DNA of 34,562 bases from DATEBA01 sp035288045. Lineage in GTDB: Bacteria > Actinomycetota > UBA4738 > HRBIN12. The stretch is from the NCBI GenBank assembly GCA_035288045.1, contig DATEBA010000077.1:1-34562 (forward strand), given 5' to 3'. Within the stretch, counting starts at the first letter, position 1. The number at the start of each line of letters is the position of its first letter. The notes below the pieces were generated by a model. It saw nothing but the letters and a program-made list of their open reading frames with translations, made no database searches and was not told where the DNA came from. This document shows, piece after piece, positions 23,019 to 31,902 of the stretch. The position numbers and the translations under genes were made by a program.

Positions 23019-24356
23019 TCAGGGCATCTTCGGCATCCCCGGGATCCGGGGCATGCGCGTGCCGCCCATCACGCTCTTCATCATCCTGCGGGCCGCCTCG
23101 AAGTCCTTGAGCAGCCCATTCACCTCCGCCGTCGTCGTGCCGGAGCCAAGGGCGATCCGGGAGCGGCGGCTCCCGCCGATGATAGCGGGATTCCGTCGCT
23201 CCTCCGGGGTCATGGAAAGGATGATGGCCTCCGCGTGATCGAGTTGGGTGTCGTCCACCGCGCCCGCGAGATCCTTGAGCGTGTTCTTGCCCCCGGGCAC
23301 GCCGGGCAGCATCGCGAGGAGGTCCTGGATCGGCCCGAGCTTCCTCATCTCCCGCATCTGGACCAGGAAGTCCTCCAGCGTGAACCGGGCTTGAAGCATC
23401 CGCTCGGCAGCCTCCCTCGCCGCGTCGGAGTCCATCTTGTCCTGCGCCTTGTCTATCAGCGTCAGCACATCACCCATCCCGAGTATCCGCTGAGCCATCC
23501 GGTCGGGATGGAAGGGCTCGAGGTCATCCGGCTTCTCCCCCACGCCGGCGAAGAACACCGGCAGGCCAGTCACAGCCGTGATTGACAGCGCCGCGCCGCC
23601 GCGCGCGTCGCCGTCGAGCTTGGTAAGCACGAACCCCTTGGTATCGACCTCTTCCATGAAGGCGCGCGCCTGAACGACGGCGTCCTGACCGGTCATCGCG
23701 TCGCAGGCCATCAGGACCTGATGCGGCTCGATCGCGTCGCGAACCTTTCGAGCCTCGCGCATCATCTCCTCGTCAACGTGTAGACGCCCCGCCGTGTCTA
23801 CGATCACGACGTCGTACCCATCGCGCTTGGCCTTTCTCGTCGCGCCCTTGGCCACCTTGACTGCGTCCCTTCCTTCGGAGACGACGTCGACCCCTATCTC
23901 GCGCCCCAGCGTGAACAGCTGCTCGACGGCCGCGGGTCGCTGGAGGTCCGCGGCGACGAGGAGAACCCGCTTGCCCCTCTTCTTGAGATGTAGCGCCAGC
24001 TTGGCGCAGGCCGTCGTCTTCCCGGAGCCCTGGACGCCGGCCATCATCACGACCGCGGGCTTCGGGCTCGGAAGGTGGAAGGCCCGGTGCTCACCGCCGA
24101 GCGTCTCTTGCAGCTCATCGCGTACGACCTTCACCACCTGCTGGGCCGGCGTGAGGCTCTTCATGATCTCGTCGGAGAGGGCACGCTCCCGAACGCGTCC
24201 GAGGAAGGCGTCCACGATCTCGGTCGCCGCGTCTGCCTCCAGGAGCGCAATGCGCATGTCGTCGAGCGCGGCGTCCACCTGCTTGGGGTGGAGCTTCCCG
24301 CGCGCTCGGAGCTTCTTGAAGACCGCGTCGAAGCGGCCGGTGAGGGAATCGAACAT
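23019..24356 (-). CDS. ffh: Signal recognition particle protein Ffh (SRP54)
   Basis: Ffh binds signal sequences on nascent chains and targets the ribosome to FtsY. The 445-residue protein has the helical N domain (1-90), the GTPase G domain with GVQGSGKTT, VDTAGRLH, LTKLDGDARGG and the closing motif GVGEKPDDLEPF, and the Met-rich M domain (about 300-445) with the 4.5S-RNA-binding helix-turn-helix (SRRSRIALGSGTT) and the Met/Pro-rich end (MPRIPGMPKMP). The ATG has no ribosome binding site; a TAGAAT lies 13 bases upstream. Confidence 0.97.
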   Translation of the reverse strand: MFDSLTGRFDAVFKKLRARGKLHPKQVDAALDDMRIALLEADAATEIVDAFLGRVRERALSDEIMKSLTPAQQVVKVVRDELQETLGGEHRAFHLPSPKPAVVMMAGVQGSGKTTACAKLALHLKKRGKRVLLVAADLQRPAAVEQLFTLGREIGVDVVSEGRDAVKVAKGATRKAKRDGYDVVIVDTAGRLHVDEEMMREARKVRDAIEPHQVLMACDAMTGQDAVVQARAFMEEVDTKGFVLTKLDGDARGGAALSITAVTGLPVFFAGVGEKPDDLEPFHPDRMAQRILGMGDVLTLIDKAQDKMDSDAAREAAERMLQARFTLEDFLVQMREMRKLGPIQDLLAMLPGVPGGKNTLKDLAGAVDDTQLDHAEAIILSMTPEERRNPAIIGGSRRSRIALGSGTTTAEVNGLLKDFEAARRMMKSVMGGTRMPRIPGMPKMP

Positions 24357-24375
24357 GGGAACGAGAACGATTCTA
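24357..24375 (-). promoter_or_regulatory. Putative -10 element before ffh
   Basis: TAGAAT (24375-24370, minus strand), one base from TATAAT, lies 13 bases before the ffh ATG, which would give a leader of about 6 bases. The ffh start has no Shine-Dalgarno. No -35 match was found. Confidence 0.4.
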
Positions 24376-24386
24376 CCGAGCCCTCT

Positions 24387-24758
24387 TCACTCGCCGGAGC
24401 CGAGAACGCGCTCGACCGTGCCAAGGAGCGCAAGGGGCGAGAACGGCTTGGTGAAGTACTCGTCGGCGCCGAGCCCGAGCACCTGCTCACGGCCCTCCTC
24501 GCCGGTCGCGGTCACGATGATGACCCGGACCTCCGCGGTCCCCGGGTCGCCTTTGATCGTCCGCAGCACATCGGCACCGCTCGTGCCCGGGATGTTGAGG
24601 TCGAGAAAGACGAGGTCCGGCGGGTCGTCCTTGATCTGCTGGAGAGCCGAGGCGCCGTCGGCGGCCTCACGGATCCGGTATCCCTCGTGCTCCAGGACCA
24701 TCCGCATGGCCTCGCGCATCGTCGGGTGGTCCTCCACGATGAGGATGTCGGCGCTCAC
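24387..24758 (-). CDS. Stand-alone receiver-domain response regulator (CheY-like)
   Basis: A 123-residue single receiver domain with no output domain. The phosphorylation site is Asp53 (FLDLNIPG), the acidic pocket Glu9-Asp10 (IVEDH), the switch Thr83 (VTATG) and Lys104 (FTKPFSP), all intact, so it should be phosphorylatable. No histidine kinase is in the window. It lies between ftsY and ffh, one base after the ftsY stop (TGA-C-GTG), with a GGGGGTG ribosome binding site inside ftsY. I know of no standard SRP-operon role for such a protein; it may act by protein-protein contact or serve as a phosphorelay intermediate. Confidence 0.94.
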   Translation of the reverse strand: MSADILIVEDHPTMREAMRMVLEHEGYRIREAADGASALQQIKDDPPDLVFLDLNIPGTSGADVLRTIKGDPGTAEVRVIIVTATGEEGREQVLGLGADEYFTKPFSPLALLGTVERVLGSGE

Positions 24759-24759
24759 G

Positions 24760-25728
<969 letters not shown>

Positions 25729-25740
25729 GAACGGCAGAGA

Positions 25741-28700
25741 CTAGCCGACGACGTCCGGTTCGGGCACGGTGACGATCCGCGCCGCCTCACCGTCGGCCTT
25801 GCCGTTGCCCGATACGTCGGCCGGGTGCTCCAGGCGCTGGGCGACCACCTTGGAGGTGCCGTCCTTGCTCATCGACACGCCGTACATCATGTCGGCGACC
25901 TCCATCGTCTTCTTCTGATGTGTGACCACCAACACCTGGCTCTCGTCGGCGAAGTCGCGAACGAGCTTGATGAACCGGTGGAGATTCACGTCATCCAGGG
26001 CGGGCTCGACCTCGTCCATCAGGTAGAAGGGCGACGGCCGCGCCTTGAAGATCGAGAAGAGGAACGCCATGGCGGTGAGAGCTCGCTCACCGCCAGACAG
26101 CAGGGAGATCCGCTTCACTCGCTTCCGGCCCGGGCGAGCCTCGATCTCGATCCCTGTCTCGAGAGGGTTGGCCGGATCGGTCAGTACTAGCCGCCCCTCG
26201 CCGCCGGGGAACAGCTCGGCGAACAGGCGCTCGAACTGGACGGCCACGTCGCGCCAGGCGGCGTCGAAGGTCTCGGTGATCTCCTCCTCGATCCGGCGGA
26301 TGACCTCGAGCAGGTCGCGGCGGGCCTTGCGCACGTCGTCGAGCTCCCGCGCGAGGAAGTCGTGACGTTCCTGCAGCGAGGCGAACTCCTCGTTAGCGAG
26401 CAGGTTCACGCGGCCGAGAAGCGCCAAGCGTCGCTGGACGAGCTCCGCGCGCTTCTCCAGCGCTTCGGCCCGGTCTTCGTCGCTAAGGGCCGCCACCGCC
26501 TCGGCTGGTTCCGTCTGGTGTCCCTCGCGGAGCAGACGCTCGGCGTCGCGGATCCGCCGCTCGAGGTCGCCGCGCACTCGGTCGTCCTCCTCGTACTCGT
26601 CGCGGAGGTGCTCGAGATCCGCCGAGGCCTGTCGCCACCGGCGGTTGCCATCGGTCTCGGCATCGGCGGCCGCTCGCTGAGCGGCGGCGGCCTCGTCGCG
26701 GGCCGCCGTCGCGGCGCCGTCGGTCTCCTCGGAGGAGCGCAGGGCCTCTTCCGCTTCGGAACGAGTGGCGACGGTCTCCTCGAGCTCGGCCCGGAGCATC
26801 GCCGGGTCCAACGTCGAGAGCTCCTCCCTGTCCGCGCGGAGCCGGTGCAGCCGCTCGTCGAGCGCGGCGCGGTCGCGGCGTAGAGTCTCGACCTCGACCC
26901 GTACCCGGATCGGCGGCTCGGCCGCAGGCGGCAGCTCTGGCGGCTCGGGCGGCTCGGGCTCCGCGCCGGCCAGGGACTCGCGCCAGGTCCCGGCCGACTC
27001 GTCGAGCGAGGCGACCCGTTGGCCGATGATCTCCTCTTCCTTGCGGAAGGAGGCGAGATCGGATGCCGAAGCGGCCAGTCGCTCGGCTGCGCGGGTGATC
27101 TCGGCGTCGGTCGCGGCCATCTCCTCCGTGATCGCGTCCAGCTCGCCGACGATCTCCTCCAGGCGGTCGCGCTTCGGCCTCACCGTGTGACGGGCGCCCT
27201 GGAGGTCGTGATCGACGACCGCCAACTCCGCGCGGATCTCTCGGGCGAGGTCCGAGTCCCCAGTAGCGGTGTGTATGACCGCCGGGCCGACGAGGACGCC
27301 CTCCCGCGTCACGAACGACGCCGCCGGGTGCTCGCGGTGCTTCTCTGCGGCCTCCTCGATCGTCTCGGCGACGTACACGTCGCGGAGAACGGTGCTCGCG
27401 AGGCCGCGGGCGGCCGGCTCGGCCGACACGGCGGAGAGCAGGCTCCGTTCACCGAGAAGTTTGAAGGCGACGGGGCCGCCTGAGGCTATCGCGAGGATCG
27501 CGCCGTCGCCCCCGGGCGCATCCGCCAGCGCGCGCTCGCCGTCCTCGTACACCACTGCGTCGGCCAGCGGTCCGAGCGCCGCGAGTAAGGCCTTCTCCAG
27601 CCCGTCCCTCGCGCGGATCAGGTCGCGGAGCAGTCCGATCGCCCGGTCGCCGCGGCTCCGCAGGAACCGGGTTCCGGGGGTGTCGACGACGTCGCCGAGG
27701 CGGAGCTCCAGCACCTCCTTGCGCGACTCGTGGCGGCGGATCGCGTCCTCGAGCTCGTCGACACGGTGGGTCAGGCGTCTCCTCTCTTCCTCCAGCGCCG
27801 ACCGGCGCTCGGCGAGCGGGGTCTGCCGGGCGTCGAGCGCCTCGATCTCGGACTCGAGGCCCTCTCGCTCGGCCTCGACCTCCCGGAGGCGGCCGCGCAC
27901 CGAATCCAGGCCTGCCGCGAGGCGGTCGCGCTCTCGCTCGTAGCCCTCGAGCGAGCGCCGCATCGTCTCGGCCTCGGCCCGGCGACCCGCTTGCACCTCG
28001 AAAAGCCGCCGCCGCTCGTCCTCGACGCGGCGCCGATCCTGCTCCCGCTCGCGGAACTCTCGCTCGGCTTCCTCCAGCGCTCGTTCGCGGTCGGCGAGCG
28101 CGACCAGCGTGTGCTCGATGTCGGCTTCTACCCGCGTGACCTCCTCGTCGATCGCCGCGATGCGGCCCGCGAGGGTCGCCTCGGCGGCAAGTGCCGCCCG
28201 CGCGTCGGACTCACGCTCGACGGCCTCCCGGAGCGCGTGCTCCGAAGCCGACCGCGCGGCCTGTGCCTCCCTCATCACCGCCTCGGTTCGGAAGAGCTCC
28301 CGGGAGGTCCGCTCGCGGTCGCCGGCAGCGCGGGCCACATCCTCGTCGAGCGCGTCGAGCAGCTCGCGGGCGGCCTTGCGCCGCTCGAGACCCTCGTCCC
28401 AGCCGGCCTTGCGACGGTCCCGGTCCTCGAGAAGCGACCGTAGGCGTGCCGCCGCCAGCCGCCAGGCGAGCTCGTCGGCCTGTGCCGTCAGCTCCTCGTG
28501 ACGCTTGGCCATCTCCGCCTGCTGGCGGAGGGGCTTCAGCTGGCGCTTGAGCTCGGCCAGCACGTCCTGGAGACGGAGCACGTCCTGATCGAGCCCGGCG
28601 AGCTTGCGCTCGGCTCGCTCCTTCCGCTTTCGATGCTTCGCGACGCCGGCAGCCTCCTCGATGTACTGCCTGCGCTCCTCGGCGCGAGACGTGAGGACGT

Positions 28701-29142
28701 CCTCGAGCTGGCCTTGGCCGACGACCGTGTGGAGCGCGCGCCCGATGCCCGTCTCCGAGAGGAGCTCCTGCACGTCGAGGAGCCGCACGAGCTGCCCGCC
28801 GATCCGGTACTCGCTCTCGCCCGAGCGGAAGATCGTCCTCGAGATCTCGATCTCCAACATCGGCACCGGGATCAGCCCGGCCGAGTTGTCGATCACGAGC
28901 TTCACCTCGGCCATGCCGAGGGCGGCGCGGGCCGGGCTCCCGGCGAAGATGACGTCGGCCATCTGTCCGCCTCGCAGTGCCCGGGGTCCCTGCTCGCCCA
29001 GCACCCAGGCGATCGCATCGACGAGGTTGGACTTCCCCGAGCCATTGGGCCCGACGATCACGGAGATGCCGGGGGCGAAGTCGAGGAGGGTCTTGTCCGC
29101 GAAGCTCTTGAAGCCTCGGATCTGGAGGGAGCGGAGGAACAT
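25741..29142 (-). CDS. smc: Chromosome segregation protein SMC
   Basis: SMC forms ring-shaped condensin complexes with ScpA/ScpB that organise and segregate the chromosome. The 1133-residue protein has an N-terminal ATPase head with Walker A GPNGSGKS (31-38), the QGQLEDVLTSRAEERRQ region, long coiled coils (about 170-490 and 650-960), a central hinge (about 505-640), and the C-terminal head with the ABC signature LSGGERALTAMA and Walker B FYLMDEVEPALDD. It is slightly shorter than the usual 1170-1200. The ATG lacks a ribosome binding site; TAGCCT lies 9 bases upstream. scpA and scpB are not in the window. Confidence 0.97.
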   Translation of the reverse strand: MFLRSLQIRGFKSFADKTLLDFAPGISVIVGPNGSGKSNLVDAIAWVLGEQGPRALRGGQMADVIFAGSPARAALGMAEVKLVIDNSAGLIPVPMLEIEISRTIFRSGESEYRIGGQLVRLLDVQELLSETGIGRALHTVVGQGQLEDVLTSRAEERRQYIEEAAGVAKHRKRKERAERKLAGLDQDVLRLQDVLAELKRQLKPLRQQAEMAKRHEELTAQADELAWRLAAARLRSLLEDRDRRKAGWDEGLERRKAARELLDALDEDVARAAGDRERTSRELFRTEAVMREAQAARSASEHALREAVERESDARAALAAEATLAGRIAAIDEEVTRVEADIEHTLVALADRERALEEAEREFREREQDRRRVEDERRRLFEVQAGRRAEAETMRRSLEGYERERDRLAAGLDSVRGRLREVEAEREGLESEIEALDARQTPLAERRSALEEERRRLTHRVDELEDAIRRHESRKEVLELRLGDVVDTPGTRFLRSRGDRAIGLLRDLIRARDGLEKALLAALGPLADAVVYEDGERALADAPGGDGAILAIASGGPVAFKLLGERSLLSAVSAEPAARGLASTVLRDVYVAETIEEAAEKHREHPAASFVTREGVLVGPAVIHTATGDSDLAREIRAELAVVDHDLQGARHTVRPKRDRLEEIVGELDAITEEMAATDAEITRAAERLAASASDLASFRKEEEIIGQRVASLDESAGTWRESLAGAEPEPPEPPELPPAAEPPIRVRVEVETLRRDRAALDERLHRLRADREELSTLDPAMLRAELEETVATRSEAEEALRSSEETDGAATAARDEAAAAQRAAADAETDGNRRWRQASADLEHLRDEYEEDDRVRGDLERRIRDAERLLREGHQTEPAEAVAALSDEDRAEALEKRAELVQRRLALLGRVNLLANEEFASLQERHDFLARELDDVRKARRDLLEVIRRIEEEITETFDAAWRDVAVQFERLFAELFPGGEGRLVLTDPANPLETGIEIEARPGRKRVKRISLLSGGERALTAMAFLFSIFKARPSPFYLMDEVEPALDDVNLHRFIKLVRDFADESQVLVVTHQKKTMEVADMMYGVSMSKDGTSKVVAQRLEHPADVSGNGKADGEAARIVTVPEPDVVG

Positions 29143-29157
29143 CGGTAGACAAGGCTA
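29143..29157 (-). promoter_or_regulatory. Putative -10 element before smc
   Basis: TAGCCT (29157-29152, minus strand) lies 9 bases before the SD-less smc ATG and matches the hexamer before trmD exactly. It follows two inverted repeats after the acyP stop, consistent with a fresh transcription start for smc. Confidence 0.4.
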
Positions 29158-29162
29158 ACAGC

Positions 29163-29198
29163 GGCCGGAGGCCGATTCTCGCCTTTGGCTCCGGAGCC
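29163..29198 (-). terminator. Inverted repeats after acyP
   Basis: Directly after the acyP stop is a perfect 12-base palindrome GGCTCCGGAGCC (29187-29198), followed 12 bases on by CGGCC-TCC-GGCCG (5-bp stem, 3-base loop, about 29162-29174). Neither has a U-tract. They may act together as a weak terminator between acyP and smc. Confidence 0.3.
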
Positions 29199-29468
29199 TC
29201 AGCCGCTCACGCGGAAGCTCGCGTCGCCCCTGAGTGACTCGTCGACCACCTCGATCCCGTCGACCCGTGCAAGCTCGGGGCCCCCCCGGCACCAGGCGAC
29301 CATCGCGTCGACGGCGGCGTCCTCACCCTCGAACGCCGCCTCGACACGACCGTCGCGGAGGTTCCGGACGTGGCCACGGAGCTCGAGCTCGCGCGCCCTT
29401 GCGGCGCAAGCCACGCGGAAGAACACTCCCTGCACCCGGCCGGAGACGATCACCCGCGAGCGCTTCAT
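29199..29468 (-). CDS. acyP: Acylphosphatase
   Basis: A small enzyme that hydrolyses acyl phosphates such as carbamoyl- and acetyl-phosphate. The 89-residue protein has the signature VSGRVQGVFFRVAC with catalytic Arg18 and the catalytic Asn36 in GHVRNLRDGRVE, and normal length. Acylphosphatase directly ahead of smc is a common actinobacterial arrangement. The ATG has no ribosome binding site and a TAGCAT 6 bases upstream; it is divergent from the nicotinamidase. Confidence 0.95.
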   Translation of the reverse strand: MKRSRVIVSGRVQGVFFRVACAARARELELRGHVRNLRDGRVEAAFEGEDAAVDAMVAWCRGGPELARVDGIEVVDESLRGDASFRVSG

Positions 29469-29516
29469 GGGGCCATGCTACGTGCGAGCTTGAGCGGGCT
29501 CCGGTACAAAGATCCT
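29469..29516. promoter_or_regulatory. Divergent leaderless promoters of acyP and nicotinamidase
   Basis: The 48-base gap has mirror-image signals. Toward acyP (minus), TAGCAT (29480-29475) ends 6 bases before the ATG. Toward the nicotinamidase (plus), TACAAA (29505-29510) ends 6 bases before the GTG. Neither start has a Shine-Dalgarno. Both hexamers resemble actinobacterial -10 boxes (TANNNT; the second lacks the last T). No -35 is convincing. Confidence 0.45.
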
Positions 29517-30122
29517 GTGAGCCGCTACGACGAACGAACCGCGCTGCTGGTGGTGGACGTCCAGAACGACTTCGCCGACCCGAACGGGAGCCTCTACGTG
29601 AGGGGCGGCGAGGAGGTCGTGCCCGTCGTGAACCGTGAGGTCGCGGCCGCGCTCGAGGCGGGAGCCCTCGTCGTCTACACGCAGGACTGGCACCCGGAGT
29701 CCACACCGCACTTCCAGAAGGACGGCGGCATCTGGCCGTCCCACTGCGTAGCGGAAACCTGGGGGGCGGAGCTGCACCCGGAACTCGAGGTGGAGGGCGA
29801 AGCGATCCGTAAGGGCGCCGGCGGCGAGGACGGCTATTCGGGCTTCAGCGTCCGCGACCCGAGGACCGGTAGGACCGGTGCGACCGGCCTGGAACAGCTC
29901 CTGCGAGGCCGAGGCGTCGAGCGCGTCGTGATCGCCGGACTGGCGACGGACTACTGCGTCAAGGCAACGGCGCTCGACGCCGATGCGCTGGGGTTCGCGA
30001 CCGAGGTGCTCACCGAGGCGATCAGGGCGGTCGACATGCGGCCCGGCGACGGCGAGCGCGCGATCGAGGAGATGCGGGCGGCCGGCACCTCGATCGACGG
30101 AAGGTTGTCTGAGCCGGACTAG
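29517..30122 (+). CDS. pncA: Nicotinamidase / pyrazinamidase-type isochorismatase-fold hydrolase
   Basis: Hydrolyses nicotinamide to nicotinate for NAD salvage; related enzymes activate pyrazinamide. The 201-residue protein has the catalytic triad Asp14 (LVVDVQNDF), Lys99 (AIRKG) and Cys147 (ATDYCVKAT), and the metal ligands Asp57 and His59 (TQDWHP) and His76 (WPSHC). The GTG at 29517 is chosen because it starts the conserved sequence; the frame is open farther upstream but overlaps acyP. A short 9-base repeat in the DNA encodes RTGRTGATG at about 29865-29890. The gene converges on a SnoaL-like gene with the two stop codons sharing the palindrome CTAG. Confidence 0.93.
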   Translation: MSRYDERTALLVVDVQNDFADPNGSLYVRGGEEVVPVVNREVAAALEAGALVVYTQDWHPESTPHFQKDGGIWPSHCVAETWGAELHPELEVEGEAIRKGAGGEDGYSGFSVRDPRTGRTGATGLEQLLRGRGVERVVIAGLATDYCVKATALDADALGFATEVLTEAIRAVDMRPGDGERAIEEMRAAGTSIDGRLSEPD

Positions 30123-30553
30123 CTGCCCGGCGCTGGGATCAGGCCGAGCTGGGTCATCGCGCCCATGACGTCGAGGATCCCCCAATGCTCCAGGATCCTG
30201 CCGTCGTCGCCCCAGCGGACGATGTCTATCCCCTCCATCGAGTAGGGCTTGTTCGTCGGCGTCATCCCCGGCATGAACCCGCCGCTGTCGGTCCCGCTGT
30301 AGGTACCGCGGATCGCGACGCGGTCCCCGCTCGCGATGAGCTCGTGGATCTCGGCTTTCATGTCCGGACTAGCCTCAAGGAGCACCCGGAACTGCTCCAT
30401 CGTGCCCTTCTTGTCCGGCGTCATTCCGGGAAGCACCTGATGCTCAACGAAGTCGTCGGAGATCGCCTCCATCGCGTAGTCGAGGTTCTTCTTGTTGAAG
30501 ACCTCGTCGATGAACCGCCGGACGAGCTCCTTGTTCTGCTCCCGTGTCGGCAT
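30119..30553 (-). CDS. SnoaL-like polyketide-cyclase/ester-cyclase family protein (1)
   Basis: A 144-residue protein of the SnoaL-like alpha+beta-barrel (NTF2-like) family, often annotated ester cyclase; substrate unknown. Family features are NKELVRRFIDEVFNKKNLD at the N-terminus, DDFVEHQVLPGMTPDK, a paired strand with VAIRGTYSGTDSGGFMPGMTPT and the ending ILEHWGILDVMGAMTQLGLIP. It lies 11 bases after its paralogue with GGAGG upstream, so both form one operon. Its TAG stop overlaps that of the nicotinamidase. Confidence 0.9.
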   Translation of the reverse strand: MPTREQNKELVRRFIDEVFNKKNLDYAMEAISDDFVEHQVLPGMTPDKKGTMEQFRVLLEASPDMKAEIHELIASGDRVAIRGTYSGTDSGGFMPGMTPTNKPYSMEGIDIVRWGDDGRILEHWGILDVMGAMTQLGLIPAPGS

Positions 30554-30564
30554 TCGCTGCCTCC

Positions 30565-30993
30565 TCACATCGGCATCTGCATGCCGGACTGCATCAGCAA
30601 CTTCGGCGTATCCATCTGGGCCCAGGTCTCGACGACCCGTCCGTCGTCGGCGTGCCGCGAGATCTGGATCCAATCGATGTCGATCGCGCCACCGTTGGCC
30701 GGGACACCGGCCCATGCGATGCCCCCCGTGTTCGTCCCGGTCATCCGGACGTGGGCAACCACCTTGTCCCCCTCCCCGAAGATGTCGAGGATCTCGCTGC
30801 GCTTGTCGGGGAAGGACTCGCGACCGGCTTCGTTCGCCGCGATCGCCCCCTCGACGCCGGGCGGCAGCATCTGTGATCCCGGCGTGTGTGGCGTGAAGTC
30901 CACCGCGACGAGCGACCGGACCGCGTCGTAGTCGGCCATGTTGTGCGCGCCCTCGATCCGGCGCACGACGTCGATGTTCTCCGCGACGCCCAT
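30565..30993 (-). CDS. SnoaL-like / NTF2-like family protein (2)
   Basis: A 142-residue SnoaL-like NTF2-fold protein, a distant paralogue of the following gene: VVRRIEGAHNMADYDAVRSLV, a HTPG-containing loop, DKVVAHVRMTGTNTGG, and IDWIQISRHADDGRVVETWAQMDTPKLL where the family usually has HW and DxxGxxxQLG. The Met-rich ending (MQSGMQMPM) is unusual. ATG start with a strong GGAGGGGG ribosome binding site. Function unknown. Confidence 0.88.
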   Translation of the reverse strand: MGVAENIDVVRRIEGAHNMADYDAVRSLVAVDFTPHTPGSQMLPPGVEGAIAANEAGRESFPDKRSEILDIFGEGDKVVAHVRMTGTNTGGIAWAGVPANGGAIDIDWIQISRHADDGRVVETWAQMDTPKLLMQSGMQMPM

Positions 30994-31020
30994 TCCCCCT
31001 CCTTTTCCTCCGAGGGCCCC

Positions 31021-31050
31021 AACCTACGCCCCGACGGCTCGCCGGCGCAA
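31021..31050 (-). promoter_or_regulatory. Putative promoter of the SnoaL-like pair
   Basis: On the minus strand, TTGCGC (31050-31045), an 18-base spacer and TAGGTT (31026-31021) make a plausible promoter about 27 bases ahead of the ATG, in the 66-base gap after mutM. Confidence 0.4.
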
Positions 31051-31059
31051 GGGACGGGG

Positions 31060-31902
31060 TCAGCTCTGGCACTGCGGGCAGAAGTATGCTCCGCGTCCCG
31101 AGTACTTCACCGTCTCGACCGGCGTTCGACAGCGACGGCACGGCTGGCCCGCGCGCCCGTAGACCTTGAGCTCGTTCTGGTATTCGCCCGGCTTGCCGAA
31201 GAGGTCCAGGTACGCCTCGTCGTCCAAGGTCGTTCCCCTGTGGCGGATCGAGTCCTGGAGGGTCTCCTGGATCCCCCGGTAGAGGCGCCGCACCTCCTGC
31301 GCGGAGAGGTCGTCCGACATCCGGTCGTGCCGCAGTCCGGCGGCGAACAGCACCTCGTCGGAGTAGATGTTGCCCAGCCCGGAGATGAACTTCTGGTCCA
31401 TGAGCAGCTGCTTCAGCTTCGCCGCCCGCTCGGCCATGCGCAGCTGGAACGACTGCCACGTGAATATGTGGTCGAGGGGATCGATCGCGACGTGCTGGAG
31501 CTCCTTCACCTTGCCGAGCGCGTCGGCCGCGGTCACGAACACCTCGCCGAACGTCCGGGGGTCGATGAACCGCAGGTCGCCGCCTTGCTGGAACGTCAGG
31601 ATCACGTGCGTGTGAGGCGCCACCGCCATCCGCTTGTTCCCCCGGATCAGCCGTCCGCTCATCCCGAAGTGCACGACGAGTACATCACTCGCATCCACGT
31701 AGAGCAGCAGGTACTTCCCCCGCCGCTCCACCCGCGTGACCTTCCGACCCGCGAGGCGCGCCGTCAGGTCCTTGCGCTTGTCGTGGCGACGGATCGCGCG
31801 CATCGCGTTCTTCGAGGACCGGACCTCGGCGCTCGCGATCTTCCTGCCGACGATGTCCTTCTCGAGGTCGCGGCGCATCACCTCGACTTCTGGGAGCTCC
31901 AA
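31060..31902 (-). CDS. mutM: MutM/Fpg-like DNA glycosylase lacking the N-terminal catalytic Pro
   Basis: Fpg excises oxidised purines (8-oxoguanine) using the amino-terminal Pro as nucleophile. The 280-residue protein has all other hallmarks: ELPEVEVMRRDLE at the N-terminus, Lys63 in the beta hairpin (RRGKYLLL), the helix-two-turn-helix with SGLGNIYSDEVLFAAG and a zinc finger (Cys255, Cys258, Cys275, Cys278). But the usual start Met-Pro-Glu-Leu-Pro is here TAG-TTG-GAG-CTC-CCA: the rnc stop is directly followed in frame by TTG, so the protein would begin Met-Glu-Leu-Pro, with Met in place of Pro. The TTG has GGGGAGG 5 bases upstream, so it is the genuine start. Either activity is lost or altered, or the sequence has an error. 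Confidence 0.9.
   Translation of the reverse strand: MELPEVEVMRRDLEKDIVGRKIASAEVRSSKNAMRAIRRHDKRKDLTARLAGRKVTRVERRGKYLLLYVDASDVLVVHFGMSGRLIRGNKRMAVAPHTHVILTFQQGGDLRFIDPRTFGEVFVTAADALGKVKELQHVAIDPLDHIFTWQSFQLRMAERAAKLKQLLMDQKFISGLGNIYSDEVLFAAGLRHDRMSDDLSAQEVRRLYRGIQETLQDSIRHRGTTLDDEAYLDLFGKPGEYQNELKVYGRAGQPCRRCRTPVETVKYSGRGAYFCPQCQS

Noticed and set aside
29865..29890. Three short ACCGG-based repeats in the nicotinamidase gene
   Set aside because: They encode a variable loop (RTGRTGATG) and are too short to be a regulatory or mobile repeat.
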